Positions 38,354 through 46,597 of a stretch of 48,444 nt of DNA are shown here, one piece after another. The stretch comes from DATCDE01 sp038252405 (GTDB lineage Bacteria > Actinomycetota > Actinomycetes > Prado026). The notes beneath the pieces are model-generated. The model was not told the DNA's origin. It made no database searches and saw nothing but the letters and a program-made list of their open reading frames with translations. Both the position numbers and the translations under genes were made by a program. Within the stretch, counting starts at the first letter, position 1. Every line of letters starts with the position of its first letter. The stretch spans positions 1 to 48,444 of the forward strand of contig JBBSAJ010000017.1 in assembly GCA_038252405.1 (NCBI GenBank). Direction: 5' to 3'.

Positions 38354-39499
38354 CTACTTCAGCAGCTTGCGGGCCATCACGATGCGCTGGACCTGGTTGG
38401 TGCCCTCGTAGATCTGGGTGATCTTCGCGTCCCGCATCATCCGCTCGACCGGGTAGTCCTTGGTGTACCCGTAGCCGCCGAGCAGCTGGACGGCGTCGGT
38501 GGTGATCTCCATGGCGGCGTCCGAGGCGAAGCACTTCGCCGCCGAGGAGTAGAAGCCGGCCTCCGGGTCGCCGCGCTCGGCGCGCGCGGCGGCCGAGTAG
38601 GTCAGCTCGCGGGCGGCGACCAGCTTCATGCCCATGTCGGCGAGCATGAACTGCAGGCCTTGGAACTCGGCGATGGCCTTGCCGAACTGCTTGCGCTCCT
38701 TGACGTAGCCGAGCGCGAAGTCCAGCGCGCCCTGGGCGATGCCGATGGCCTGCGCCGCGATCGTCGGCCGGGTGTGGTCGAGCGTCGCGAGGGCGGTGGC
38801 GAACCCGGTGCCGGGGGCGCCGATGATCCGGTCGCCGGGCAGCCGAACCTTGTCGAAGTACAGCTCGCGGGTCGGTGAGCCCTTGATCCCCAGCTTCTTC
38901 TCGGGGGCGCCGAGGGTGAAGCCCTCGTCGTCCGCGTGCACGACGAACGCCGAGATGCCGCGCGACCCGGCGTCCGGGTCGGTGACCGCCATGACCGTGT
39001 AGTACGTCGAGACGCCCGCGTTGGTGATCCAGCGCTTGACACCGTCGAGCACCCAGCCGTCGCCGTCCGGGACGGCGCGGGCGCGCATCGCCGCGGCGTC
39101 GGAGCCGGCCTCGGGCTCGGACAGCGCGTAGGAGAACATCGCCTCGCCGCTGGCCACCAGCGGCAGGTAGCGGCTCTTGATCTCCTCCGAGCCGGACAGC
39201 AGCATCCCCATGGTGCCCAGCTTGTTCACGGCCGGGATCAGCGAGGACGACGCGCACCCACGAGCGACCTCCTCGATGACGATGCAGGCCGCGACCGAGT
39301 CGGCGCCGGCGCCGCCGTACGCCTCCGGGATGTGCACCGCGTGGAAGTCCGAGGCGACGAGGGCCTGGTAGACGTCCCACGGGAACTCGGCGGTCTCGTC
39401 GATCTCCGCTGCGCGCGGCGTGATCTTGTCCTCGACCAGTGCGCGGACGGACTCACGGAGCAGGTCATGCTCCTCGGACAGGCGGTAAAGGTCGGTCAC
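38354..39499 (-). CDS. Acyl-CoA dehydrogenase
   Basis: A 381-residue FAD-dependent dehydrogenase introducing the alpha-beta double bond in acyl-CoA. N-terminal helical domain, then FSYALSEPEAGSDAAAM and RWITNAGVSTYYTVMA (FAD/substrate site), LDHTRPTIAAQAIGIAQGAL, RKQFGKAIAEFQGLQFMLADM, and the C-terminal QLLGGYGYTKDYPVERMMRDAKITQIYEGTNQVQRIVMARKLL with the catalytic Glu in YEGTNQ. It is probably a short- or branched-chain enzyme, but the substrate is not certain. GTG 39497-39499 has GGAGG upstream. Confidence 0.94.
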   Translation of the reverse strand: MTDLYRLSEEHDLLRESVRALVEDKITPRAAEIDETAEFPWDVYQALVASDFHAVHIPEAYGGAGADSVAACIVIEEVARGCASSSLIPAVNKLGTMGMLLSGSEEIKSRYLPLVASGEAMFSYALSEPEAGSDAAAMRARAVPDGDGWVLDGVKRWITNAGVSTYYTVMAVTDPDAGSRGISAFVVHADDEGFTLGAPEKKLGIKGSPTRELYFDKVRLPGDRIIGAPGTGFATALATLDHTRPTIAAQAIGIAQGALDFALGYVKERKQFGKAIAEFQGLQFMLADMGMKLVAARELTYSAAARAERGDPEAGFYSSAAKCFASDAAMEITTDAVQLLGGYGYTKDYPVERMMRDAKITQIYEGTNQVQRIVMARKLLK

Positions 39500-39601
39500 G
39501 GCTGCCTCCGGAATCGCAGTACGGCTCTCCGCCAGCATGCTCCCGTGGGCGCCGAGCGGACACCGGGGGGTCAGAATCACCGCATCTGCGTCGACCAGCC
39601 A

Positions 39602-39631
39602 TTGTTCTACGCGCAATTGCGGAGGTATGGT
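39602..39631 (+). promoter_or_regulatory. Promoter of the molybdate operon
   Basis: TTGTTC at 39602-39607 and TATGGT at 39626-39631 are 18 nt apart, and the ATG of the regulator gene follows the -10 by 7 nt, consistent with a leaderless mRNA. The apparent GGAGG at 39621-39625 would lie upstream of the transcript and is probably not a ribosome-binding site. Confidence 0.5.
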
Positions 39632-39638
39632 GCCCCGC

Positions 39639-40049
39639 ATGACGCTGTTCCGGATCAGCGAGGCGGCCACGCTGCTGCAGGTCAGCGACGACACCGTGCG
39701 GCGGTGGGCGGACGCCGGCCGGCTGACGCTGACCACCGACACGGGCGGCCGACTGGCCGTCGAGGGCGCCGAGCTGGCCCGGGTCATGCAGGAGTCCGCG
39801 GCCGAGAGTGACGCCCGCGAGGCGACCCCGGTCGTGGCGTGGTCGGCGCGCAACCGGCTGCCCGGGATCGTCACCCGCGTCGTCAAGGACACCGTCATGG
39901 CCCAGGTGGAGCTGCAGGTCGGCCCGCACCGGGTGGTGTCGCTGATGAGCCGCGAGGCCGCCGACGAGCTGGGCCTGGCCCCCGGCGTACTGGCCGTCGC
40001 CTCGGTGAAGTCGACCAACGTGGTCATCGAGATCCCCGACCACCGCTGA
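39639..40049 (+). CDS. Molybdate-responsive regulator: MerR-like HTH fused to TOBE domain
   Basis: A 136-residue protein with an excisionase/MerR-like winged helix (FRISEAATLLQVSDDTVRRWADAGRL, residues 4-28) and a C-terminal molybdate/tungstate-binding TOBE (Mop) domain (NRLPGIVTRVVKDTVMAQVELQVGPHRVVSLMSREAADELGLAPGVLAVASVKSTNVVIE). It differs from E. coli ModE in its HTH type and single TOBE. Placed 2 bases before modA, it probably senses intracellular molybdate and adjusts the operon. An ATG 12 bases upstream is less likely because it overlaps the -10. Confidence 0.88.
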   Translation: MTLFRISEAATLLQVSDDTVRRWADAGRLTLTTDTGGRLAVEGAELARVMQESAAESDAREATPVVAWSARNRLPGIVTRVVKDTVMAQVELQVGPHRVVSLMSREAADELGLAPGVLAVASVKSTNVVIEIPDHR

Positions 40050-40051
40050 CC

Positions 40052-40831
40052 ATGCACCGGCTCCTCCTCACCTCGGCCATGGCCGCCGGCGCCGTCCTGC
40101 TGGCCGGGTGCGGAACCGGCAGCACCACGACGGTCGCAGCCTCGGCTTCGACGGGCCTCAGCGGCACCCTCGAAGTGTTCGCGGCCGCGTCGCTGAAGGA
40201 GTCGTTCACCCGCCTGGGCAACGAGTTCCACGCCGCCCACCCGGGGGTGAGCGTGGTGTTCAGCTTCGGGCCCAGCAACGGGCTGGCCCTGCAGATCACC
40301 CAGGGCGCACCGGCCGACGTGTTCGCCGCGGCCAGCCCGGACACCATGCAGACCGTCGTCCAGGCCGGCGATGCGAGCGCCCCCAGGACATTCGCGACGA
40401 ACGTGCTCGAGGTCGCGACCCCGCCGGACGACCCGGCGGGCGTCACCTCGACGACCGACCTGGCCAAGCCCGGTGTGAAGGTCGCGGTGTGCCAAGCCCG
40501 GGTTCCGTGCGGGGCCGCGACCGCGCAGCTGTTCGCCAAGAACGGGCTCACCGTCCACCCGGTCACCTACGAGGTGGACGTGAAGGCGGTGCTCACCAAG
40601 ATCCAGCTCGGCGAGGTGGACGCCGGGCTGGTGTACCAGACCGACGTCCACGCCGCGGGCTCGAAGGTGCATGGCATACCCATCCCGGCCGGGGACAACG
40701 TCTCCACGACCTACCCGATCGCGGCGCTCACCACGAGCCCGGACAAGGCGGCGGCAGAGGCGTTCGTCGCCTACGTCCTGTCCCCCGCAGGGACCGCAGC
40801 CCTCACGGACTCCGGCTTCACGGCACCCTGA
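40052..40831 (+). CDS. modA: Molybdate ABC transporter substrate-binding lipoprotein
   Basis: A 259-residue lipoprotein: short signal ending in the lipobox LLAGC (Cys at about residue 17), then a ModA-type binding fold with LEVFAAASLKESFTRLGNEFHAAHPGVSVVFSFGPSNGLALQITQGAPADVFAAAS, and KVAVCQARVPCGAATAQLF and VDAGLVYQTDVHAAG near the oxyanion site. The start ATG 40052 comes 2 bases after the regulator stop, and modB follows 4 bases after its stop. Confidence 0.95.
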   Translation: MHRLLLTSAMAAGAVLLAGCGTGSTTTVAASASTGLSGTLEVFAAASLKESFTRLGNEFHAAHPGVSVVFSFGPSNGLALQITQGAPADVFAAASPDTMQTVVQAGDASAPRTFATNVLEVATPPDDPAGVTSTTDLAKPGVKVAVCQARVPCGAATAQLFAKNGLTVHPVTYEVDVKAVLTKIQLGEVDAGLVYQTDVHAAGSKVHGIPIPAGDNVSTTYPIAALTTSPDKAAAEAFVAYVLSPAGTAALTDSGFTAP

Positions 40832-40835
40832 TCGC

Positions 40836-41639
40836 ATGCGTCCTCGAGGTGAGCGCCGACCGCCGTGGCTGCTCGTCGTTCCGGGCGCGATCGGGGCGCT
40901 GTTCCTGGCGCTGCCGCTGGCCGGGCTGCTGTCCGCGGCCCCCTGGGGGCACCTCGGCGAGCTGCTCGCCCGGCCGGCCAGCCTGGCCGCGCTGCGACTG
41001 TCGCTGGTGACCGCGACCGCCGCGACCGCCTTCTCGTTCGTCGTGGGGGTGCCGCTGGCCTGGCTGCTGGCCCGGGCGCCGTTCCGCGGCCGTGGGCTGG
41101 TGCGGGCGCTGGTGACGCTGCCCCTCGTGCTGCCGCCGGTGGTCGGTGGCGTGGCGCTGCTGCTGGCGTTCGGTCGACGTGGGCTGGTCGGCCAATACCT
41201 GTTCGAGTGGACCGGGCTGTCCCTGCCGTTCACCACGGCCGGCGTGATCGTGGCCGAGACGTTCGTGGCCATGCCGTTCCTCGTCGTCACCGTCGAGGGG
41301 GCGCTGCGCAGCATGGACCGCCGGCTGGAGGACGCCGCGGCGACGCTCGGCGCGAGCCGGCTGCTGGTGCTGCGCCGGGTCACCCTGCCCGCGATCGCGC
41401 CCTCGCTCGTGGCCGGCGCGGTGCTCACCTGGGCCCGGGCACTGGGCGAGTTCGGGGCGACGATCACCTTCGCGGGCAACTTCCCGGGCCGGACCCAGAC
41501 CATGCCGCTCGCGGTGTACGTGGCCCTGGAGACCGACCTGGACGGCGCGATCGCGCTGAGCCTCGTGCTGCTCGTCGTCTCGGTGACCGTGCTCGTGCTG
41601 CTGCGCGACCGCTGGCTCGGCGGCGGGGCGACCGCGTGA
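40836..41639 (+). CDS. modB: Molybdate ABC transporter permease
   Basis: A 267-residue permease with about six transmembrane helices and the binding-protein-dependent EAA loop RRLEDAAATLGASRLLVLRRVTLPAIAPSLVAGAVLTWARALGEFGATITFAGNFPGRTQTMPLAVY, characteristic of ModB. The ATG at 40836 lies 4 bases beyond modA. The stop overlaps the modC GTG (GTGA at 41636-41639). Confidence 0.95.
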   Translation: MRPRGERRPPWLLVVPGAIGALFLALPLAGLLSAAPWGHLGELLARPASLAALRLSLVTATAATAFSFVVGVPLAWLLARAPFRGRGLVRALVTLPLVLPPVVGGVALLLAFGRRGLVGQYLFEWTGLSLPFTTAGVIVAETFVAMPFLVVTVEGALRSMDRRLEDAAATLGASRLLVLRRVTLPAIAPSLVAGAVLTWARALGEFGATITFAGNFPGRTQTMPLAVYVALETDLDGAIALSLVLLVVSVTVLVLLRDRWLGGGATA

Positions 41640-42697
41640 GCGGGCTCTCAGCTCACGTCGTCGCCGAGCGCGGTGGCTTCCGGCTGGACGTGGGAGTCGA
41701 GGCGGCACCGGGCCAGGTGCTCGGGATCCTCGGGCCCAACGGAGCCGGCAAGTCCACCCTGCTGCGGGTGCTCTCGGGGCTCACGCCGCTGTCCGGCGGA
41801 CGGCTCGAGCTGGACGGGCGGGTGCTCGACGACCCCACGGCGGACGTCTTCGTCCCGCCCGAGCGCCGTCCGGTGGGGGTGGTGTTCCAGGACTACCTGC
41901 TGTTCCCGCACCTGTCCGTGCTGGAGAACGTGGCGTTCTCTCCGCGGGCTCGCGGCGTGCCCAAGCAGGAGGCGCGTCGACGGGCCGCCGAGTGGCTCGA
42001 CCGGCTGGGCGTGGCCGACCTGGCCGGCCGCCGTCCGACCGCGCTGTCCGGCGGACAGGCGCAGCGAGTGGCGCTGGCCAGGGCGCTGGCCGGCGAGCCG
42101 GGGGTGGTCCTGCTCGACGAGCCGCTCGCGGCGCTGGACGCGGGCACCCGGCTGGCGGTGCGCACCGACCTGCGCCGGCATCTGGTGGGCTTCGGCGGGC
42201 CAGCCCTGCTGGTGACCCACGATCCGCTCGAGGCCCTGGTGCTGGCCGACCACCTGCTGGTCCTGGACGGCGGCCGGGCGGTGCAACGTGGCACCCCCGC
42301 CGAGATCGCCCGGCGGCCGGCCACCGAGTACGTCGCCCGGCTGGTGGGGCTCAACCTCTACCGCGGCACGGCGCGGGACGGCGCGATCACCGTCGACGGC
42401 GGCGGTCTGCTGCACGCGGCCGACGTTCACACCAGCGGACCGGTGTTCGTGGCGCTGCGGCCCGCTGCGGTGGCGCTGCACGCAAGCCGGCCGGAGGGCA
42501 GCCCGCGCAACGTGTGGGAGGGGCGGGTCACCGGCCTCGAGCTGTTCGGGGACCGGGTGCGGGTGCAGGTCGCCGGGGCACCTCCGGTGCTGGCCGACGT
42601 GACCCCGGGGGCGGTCGCGGAGCTGGGCCTGGCCGCCGACCACCCGGTATGGGTGTCGGCCAAGGCCAGCGAGCTGGAGGTCTATCCGGCCAGCTGA
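41636..42697 (+). CDS. modC: Molybdate ABC transporter ATP-binding protein
   Basis: A 353-residue ATPase. Walker A GPNGAGKST is near residues 33-41, the Q-loop in VVFQDYLLFPHLSVLENVAF, the signature LSGGQAQRV, Walker B with LLDEPLAALD and the switch His in LVTHDPLEALVLADH. A C-terminal TOBE region (from about 285, NVWEGRVTGLELFGDRVRVQVAG) may bind molybdate and regulate transport. The final 16 bases overlap the convergent small membrane-protein gene. Confidence 0.95.
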   Translation: MSGLSAHVVAERGGFRLDVGVEAAPGQVLGILGPNGAGKSTLLRVLSGLTPLSGGRLELDGRVLDDPTADVFVPPERRPVGVVFQDYLLFPHLSVLENVAFSPRARGVPKQEARRRAAEWLDRLGVADLAGRRPTALSGGQAQRVALARALAGEPGVVLLDEPLAALDAGTRLAVRTDLRRHLVGFGGPALLVTHDPLEALVLADHLLVLDGGRAVQRGTPAEIARRPATEYVARLVGLNLYRGTARDGAITVDGGGLLHAADVHTSGPVFVALRPAAVALHASRPEGSPRNVWEGRVTGLELFGDRVRVQVAGAPPVLADVTPGAVAELGLAADHPVWVSAKASELEVYPAS

Positions 42698-43005
42698 GCG
42701 GCGCGCTCGGCCGCCGGGCGGGTCAGGATGTAGGACGTCGTGCCCATGACGGCGGCAGCGGTGAGCACCGCGGGCCAGGTCCCGACCAGCCGACCCAGCG
42801 GGTGCGACAGCACGAACGCGGCGAAGTAGGTCAGGCCGAGCACCCACATCACGCGCTTGCCGGCCAGCAGGAACCACTGCCGTGCGCACCACACGCCGGC
42901 CGCGAGCAACACCACGCCGCCCAGGAAGCGCACGCCGGAGAGCTGAGCCACAGCGAAGCCGAGCAGGAGGGAGCCGGCGGCGACCGCCGCGGTGAGTGCG
43001 CGCAC
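42682..43005 (-). CDS. Small membrane protein, unknown function
   Basis: A 107-residue protein with four hydrophobic segments (about 5-20, 27-42, 52-67 and 77-94) and a short Arg/Ala tail. It is tightly packed between modC (16-bp overlap) and the dehydratase gene (4 bp). No family is recognised. GTG 43003-43005 is the only reasonable start; there is no clear Shine-Dalgarno. Confidence 0.6.
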   Translation of the reverse strand: MRALTAAVAAGSLLLGFAVAQLSGVRFLGGVVLLAAGVWCARQWFLLAGKRVMWVLGLTYFAAFVLSHPLGRLVGTWPAVLTAAAVMGTTSYILTRPAAERAAQLAG

Positions 43006-43009
43006 CAGA

Positions 43010-44719
43010 TCAGTGTGACTCGCGGCTCACCCGGTGCCCACTCGACCCGATGAGGAAGTCCAGGTCGGCCCCGGTGTCGGCCTGCATCACGTGGTCGACG
43101 TACAGGCGCTCCCAGCCACGCAGCGGCGCGGCCTGCGCCGCGACCGCGTCCGGCTCCGGGGTGCGTCCGGCCAGCTCGGCGGCGGGGACGTCGAGGTCGA
43201 GGCGGCGAGCCGGGACGTCAAGGACGATCGGGTCGCCGGTGCGGACCAGGGCCAGCGGTCCGCCGGCCGCGGCCTCCGGGGCCACGTGCAAGACGACGGT
43301 GCCGTACGCCGTACCGCTCATCCGCGCGTCGCTGACCCGCACCATGTCGCGGACCCCGCGGGCCAGCAGCTTCGCCGGGAGCGGCAGGTTGCCCACCTCG
43401 GGCATGCCCGGGTAGCCGCGGGGGCCGCAGCCGCGCAGGACCAGCACCGACGTCTCGTCGACGTCGAGGTCGGGGTCGTCGAGCCGGGCGTGCAGGTCCT
43501 CGATGCTGTCGAAGACGACGGCGCGGCCGCGGTGCTGCAGCAGGCCAGGCGTGGCCGCGGCCGGCTTGATGACGGCGCCATTCGGGGCCAGGTTGCCGGT
43601 GAGTACGGCGATCCCGGCGTCCGGCAGAAGAGGCGCCGACCGTGGCCGGATCACCTGCTCGTCCCAGATCCGCGCACCGTCGAGGTGATCGGCCAGCGGC
43701 CGACCGGTGACCGTGAAGGGCCGCGGGTCGAGCAGGTCCTGGACCTCCCGCAGGACGGCGAGCAGCCCACCGGCCCGGTGGAAGTCGTCCATCAGGTGCC
43801 GGCCAGCCGGCTGCAGATCGACCAGCAGCGGGACCCCCGAGCCGATCCGGTCGAAGTCGGCGAGCGTGAGGTCCACCCCGAGCCGGCCGGCGATGGCGAG
43901 CAGGTGCACGACCGCGTTGGTGGAGCCGCCGATCGCGGCCAGGGCGACGATGGCGTTGCGGAACGAGCCGCGGGTCATGACCGTGCTGGGGCGCCGGTCG
44001 GCTGCGACCAGGCCGACGACCAGGCGCCCCGTCGCGTGGGACCTCTCCAGCAGCGCGGCATCCGGCGCCGGTGTGCCGGCCGTTCCCGGCAGCGTCATGC
44101 CCAGGGCCTCGGCGACGCACGCCATCGTGGAGGCGGTGCCCATCGTGTTGCAGTGGCCCTTGCTGCGGATCATGGCCGACTCGGAGGCCAGGAACTCTTG
44201 CTCTGACAGGGCTCCGGCCCGCACCTCCTCGCTCAGCTGCCACACCCCGGTGCCGCAGCCGAGCGGCTGGCCGCGGAAGGTCCCGCTGAGCATCGGGCCG
44301 CCGGGGACGACGACGGCGGGCAGGTCGACCGACGCCGCGGCCATGAGCAGCGCGGGGATCGTCTTGTCGCAGCCGCCGAGCAGCACCACGCCGTCGATCG
44401 GGTTGGCCCGCAGCATCTCCTCGATCGACATCGCGGCCAGGTTGCGCCAGAGCATGGCGGTGGGGCGGACCTGCGTCTCGCCCAGCGACATCACCGGCAG
44501 GTTCAGCGGGACGCCGCCCGCCTCCCACACGCCGCGCTGTACGGCCGCTGAGACCTCGTCGAGGTGCGCGTTGCACGGGGTCAGGTCGGAAGCAGTGTTG
44601 GCGATGGCGATGTGGGGGCGGCCGTCGAAGGCGTCGGCCGGCAGGCCGCGGCGCATCCACGCCCGGTGGATGTAGGCGTTGCGGTCGGTTCCCGCGTACC
44701 ACTCCTGGCTGCGCTGCAT
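43010..44719 (-). CDS. IlvD/Edd family dehydratase, sugar-acid type
   Basis: A 569-residue Fe-S dehydratase. The cluster-binding cysteines are Cys49 (LTPCNAH), Cys117 (GGCDKT) and Cys190 (GHCNTMGT); C-terminal MSGTAYGTVVLHVAPEAA holds the catalytic Ser region. The N-terminus (RSQEWYAGTDRNAYIHRAWMRRGLPADAFDGRP) and VWEAGGVPLNLPVMSLGE resemble arabinonate/xylonate-type dehydratases more than IlvD proper, so an aldonic acid is the likely substrate. ATG 44717-44719 with GGAAGG 5 nt upstream is chosen over an ATG 15 codons earlier. It is divergent from the zinc dehydrogenase, sharing a 90-bp promoter region. Confidence 0.88.
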   Translation of the reverse strand: MQRSQEWYAGTDRNAYIHRAWMRRGLPADAFDGRPHIAIANTASDLTPCNAHLDEVSAAVQRGVWEAGGVPLNLPVMSLGETQVRPTAMLWRNLAAMSIEEMLRANPIDGVVLLGGCDKTIPALLMAAASVDLPAVVVPGGPMLSGTFRGQPLGCGTGVWQLSEEVRAGALSEQEFLASESAMIRSKGHCNTMGTASTMACVAEALGMTLPGTAGTPAPDAALLERSHATGRLVVGLVAADRRPSTVMTRGSFRNAIVALAAIGGSTNAVVHLLAIAGRLGVDLTLADFDRIGSGVPLLVDLQPAGRHLMDDFHRAGGLLAVLREVQDLLDPRPFTVTGRPLADHLDGARIWDEQVIRPRSAPLLPDAGIAVLTGNLAPNGAVIKPAAATPGLLQHRGRAVVFDSIEDLHARLDDPDLDVDETSVLVLRGCGPRGYPGMPEVGNLPLPAKLLARGVRDMVRVSDARMSGTAYGTVVLHVAPEAAAGGPLALVRTGDPIVLDVPARRLDLDVPAAELAGRTPEPDAVAAQAAPLRGWERLYVDHVMQADTGADLDFLIGSSGHRVSRESH

Positions 44720-44809
44720 GGCCGCCTTCCGACGATCGGGGTGGAGGTCTAGTGTCCCGATCATGGCCGAGGCTAACCGCTCCGCCGGCCGAGCGGGCGG
44801 CGCCCGCGG
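44720..44809. promoter_or_regulatory. Divergent promoter region, sugar-acid dehydratase / zinc dehydrogenase
   Basis: A 90-bp interval with the GGAAGG ribosome-binding site of the dehydratase gene on the minus strand. A minus-strand ACACTAG-like -10 occurs near 44749-44755 and a plus-strand GGCTAAC near 44771-44777. No operator palindrome is obvious, and no regulator is encoded next to it. Confidence 0.3.
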
Positions 44810-45823
44810 GTGCCCGTGAGAGCCTTCGTCGTCACCGGGCCCGGCCAGGCAGGCGTCGTGGACGTCGAGCCGCCGGTGGCCGGTCCTGGCCAGGTCGTCG
44901 TCGACGTCGAGCGGGTCGGTGTGTGCGGGACTGACGTCGAGTTCTTCACCGGCGAGATGGCGTACCTGCACCAGGGGCACGCGTCGTACCCGATCCGGCT
45001 GGGGCACGAGTGGTGCGGACGGGTCTCGGCGGTGGGTGAGGGCGTCGAGATCTCCTGGCTGGGCCAGCGGGTCACCGGGGACACCATGCTCGGCTGCGGC
45101 CACTGCGCCCGCTGCCGCGGTGGGCGGCAGCACCTGTGCGAGGATCGCTTCGAGATCGGCATCCGGGGCGGCTGGCCAGGCGCCCTGGCCGATCAGCTGC
45201 TCGTCCCGGTCCCGGCGCTGCGCGCGCTGCCCGACTCCGTCGACGCGGTGGCCGGTGCCATGGCCGAGCCGGGCGGCAACGCGCTGCGCGCCGTCCAGGC
45301 CGCACAGCCGACCGCGAAGTCGCGGATCCTCGTGTACGGGCCCGGCACCATCGGGCTGCTCAGTGTCCAGTTCGCCCTGGCGTACGGGGCCGAGGTGCAT
45401 GTGGTGGGGCACGAGGTCACCCGGCTGGCGCTGGCCACCGAGCTGGGAGCACACGGCGCCTGGACGGCGGAGAGCCTGCCGCCGCTGGCCTTCGACGCGG
45501 TCATCGACGCGACCAACTCACCCGACGTCCCGGCAGCGGCCCTCGAGCGGGTCGAGCCGGGTGGCCGGGTCGTGTACATCGGGCTGTCCGGCCGGCCCAG
45601 CCTGCTCGACACCCGCACGATGGTGCTCAAGGACGTGACCGCCATCGGCATCCTCAGCGCGTCCCCAGGGCTCAACGGGGCCATCGACCTGTACGCCAGC
45701 GGCCGGGTGCGGCCGCACCCACTGGTGGCTGCCACCGTCACGCTGGACGCTGTCGGGGACGTGCTGGCCGGCTGGCGCCCAGCCGACGCCGGACCCGGTC
45801 CCAAGATCCACATCGTTCCGTAG
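44810..45823 (+). CDS. Zinc-dependent MDR-family dehydrogenase (polyol/sugar type)
   Basis: A 337-residue medium-chain dehydrogenase. Catalytic zinc region GVCGTDVEFF (Cys about 39) and GHEWCG, a complete structural-zinc lobe CGHCARCRGGRQHLC, the AEPGGNALRAV helix and a Rossmann motif YGPGTIGLLSVQFALAYGAEV near residues 174-194. It resembles sorbitol/galactitol/threonine dehydrogenases; the exact substrate is unknown. The start is either GTG 44810 or GTG 44816 (two codons later), with no strong ribosome-binding site for either. With the SDR 12 bases downstream and the divergent dehydratase it suggests a sugar or sugar-acid oxidation pathway. Confidence 0.88.
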   Translation: MPVRAFVVTGPGQAGVVDVEPPVAGPGQVVVDVERVGVCGTDVEFFTGEMAYLHQGHASYPIRLGHEWCGRVSAVGEGVEISWLGQRVTGDTMLGCGHCARCRGGRQHLCEDRFEIGIRGGWPGALADQLLVPVPALRALPDSVDAVAGAMAEPGGNALRAVQAAQPTAKSRILVYGPGTIGLLSVQFALAYGAEVHVVGHEVTRLALATELGAHGAWTAESLPPLAFDAVIDATNSPDVPAAALERVEPGGRVVYIGLSGRPSLLDTRTMVLKDVTAIGILSASPGLNGAIDLYASGRVRPHPLVAATVTLDAVGDVLAGWRPADAGPGPKIHIVP

Positions 45824-45835
45824 GGAGGCAGGTCG

Positions 45836-46591
45836 ATGGACGACTTCGCGGGGCTGGTGGCCGTGGTCACCGGCGGCGCCAGCGGGATCGGGGCGGCGAC
45901 CACGACGCTGCTGACCCAGAGCGGGGCCAGGGTGGTCGTGCTCGACCGTGGCATCGGCGAGGCGACCGTGGTGGGGATGTCGGCGCTGGCGCTGGAGTGC
46001 GACGTCAGCGACCGGGACGCCGTCCAGGAGTCGATCAAGCGGGTGGTCGACGAGCTGGGCGGTCTCGACGTGCTGGTCAACAACGCCGGCATCGGCGCAC
46101 AGGGCGATGTGACGGCCAACGGGGACGACGAGTGGCGTCGCGTCTTCGACGTGAACGTCCTGGGGGTCGCGCGCTGCTCGGCGGCAGCCCTGCCCCACCT
46201 GCGTGAATCCGGGCACGCCGCCATCGTCAACACGTCGTCCGTGCTCGCCGTCCTCGGCGTGCCTGGCCGGGCGCTGTACGCGGCGACCAAGGGGGCCGTC
46301 CTCGCGCTGACCCTGGCGATGGCGGCCGACCACGTGCGCGAGGGCATCCGGGTCAACGCCGTCGCCCCCGGGACCGCGGACACGCCCTGGGTGGCACGGC
46401 TGCTGGCGGACGCGGCGGACCCGTTGGCAGCCGCCGCATCCCTGCGCGCCCGGCAGCCGATCGGGCGGTTGGTCACGGCGGAGGAGGTCGCCCACGCGAT
46501 CGCCTACCTGGCCAGCCCGCTGTCGGGGTCGACGACCGGCACGGTGCTCGGCGTGGACGGCGGGATGGCCGCGCTGCGGCTGCCGAGCTGA
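45836..46591 (+). CDS. Short-chain dehydrogenase/reductase
   Basis: A 251-residue classical SDR. Cofactor motif TGGASGIG at about 13-20 (TGxxxGxG), ECDVSDRDAV (NAD/NADP discrimination strand ends VVLDRG with Asp, suggesting NAD), NNAGIG, catalytic Ser in NTSSVLAVLG, YAATK (Tyr/Lys) and VNAVAPGTADTPW. The C-terminus GSTTGTVLGVDGGMAAL is typical. GGGAGG lies 7 nt before the ATG at 45836. It is co-transcribed with the zinc dehydrogenase. Confidence 0.92.
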   Translation: MDDFAGLVAVVTGGASGIGAATTTLLTQSGARVVVLDRGIGEATVVGMSALALECDVSDRDAVQESIKRVVDELGGLDVLVNNAGIGAQGDVTANGDDEWRRVFDVNVLGVARCSAAALPHLRESGHAAIVNTSSVLAVLGVPGRALYAATKGAVLALTLAMAADHVREGIRVNAVAPGTADTPWVARLLADAADPLAAAASLRARQPIGRLVTAEEVAHAIAYLASPLSGSTTGTVLGVDGGMAALRLPS

Positions 46592-46597
46592 GCCCGG

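Noticed and set aside
38354..41503. Very long open frame running on from the acyl-CoA dehydrogenase through modA/modB on the minus strand
   Set aside because: Upstream of 39499 the translation is low-complexity and antisense to clear genes; GC-rich third positions leave antisense frames free of stops. The same applies to other long antisense frames, for example opposite nadB, ftsH and the permease at 14 kb.
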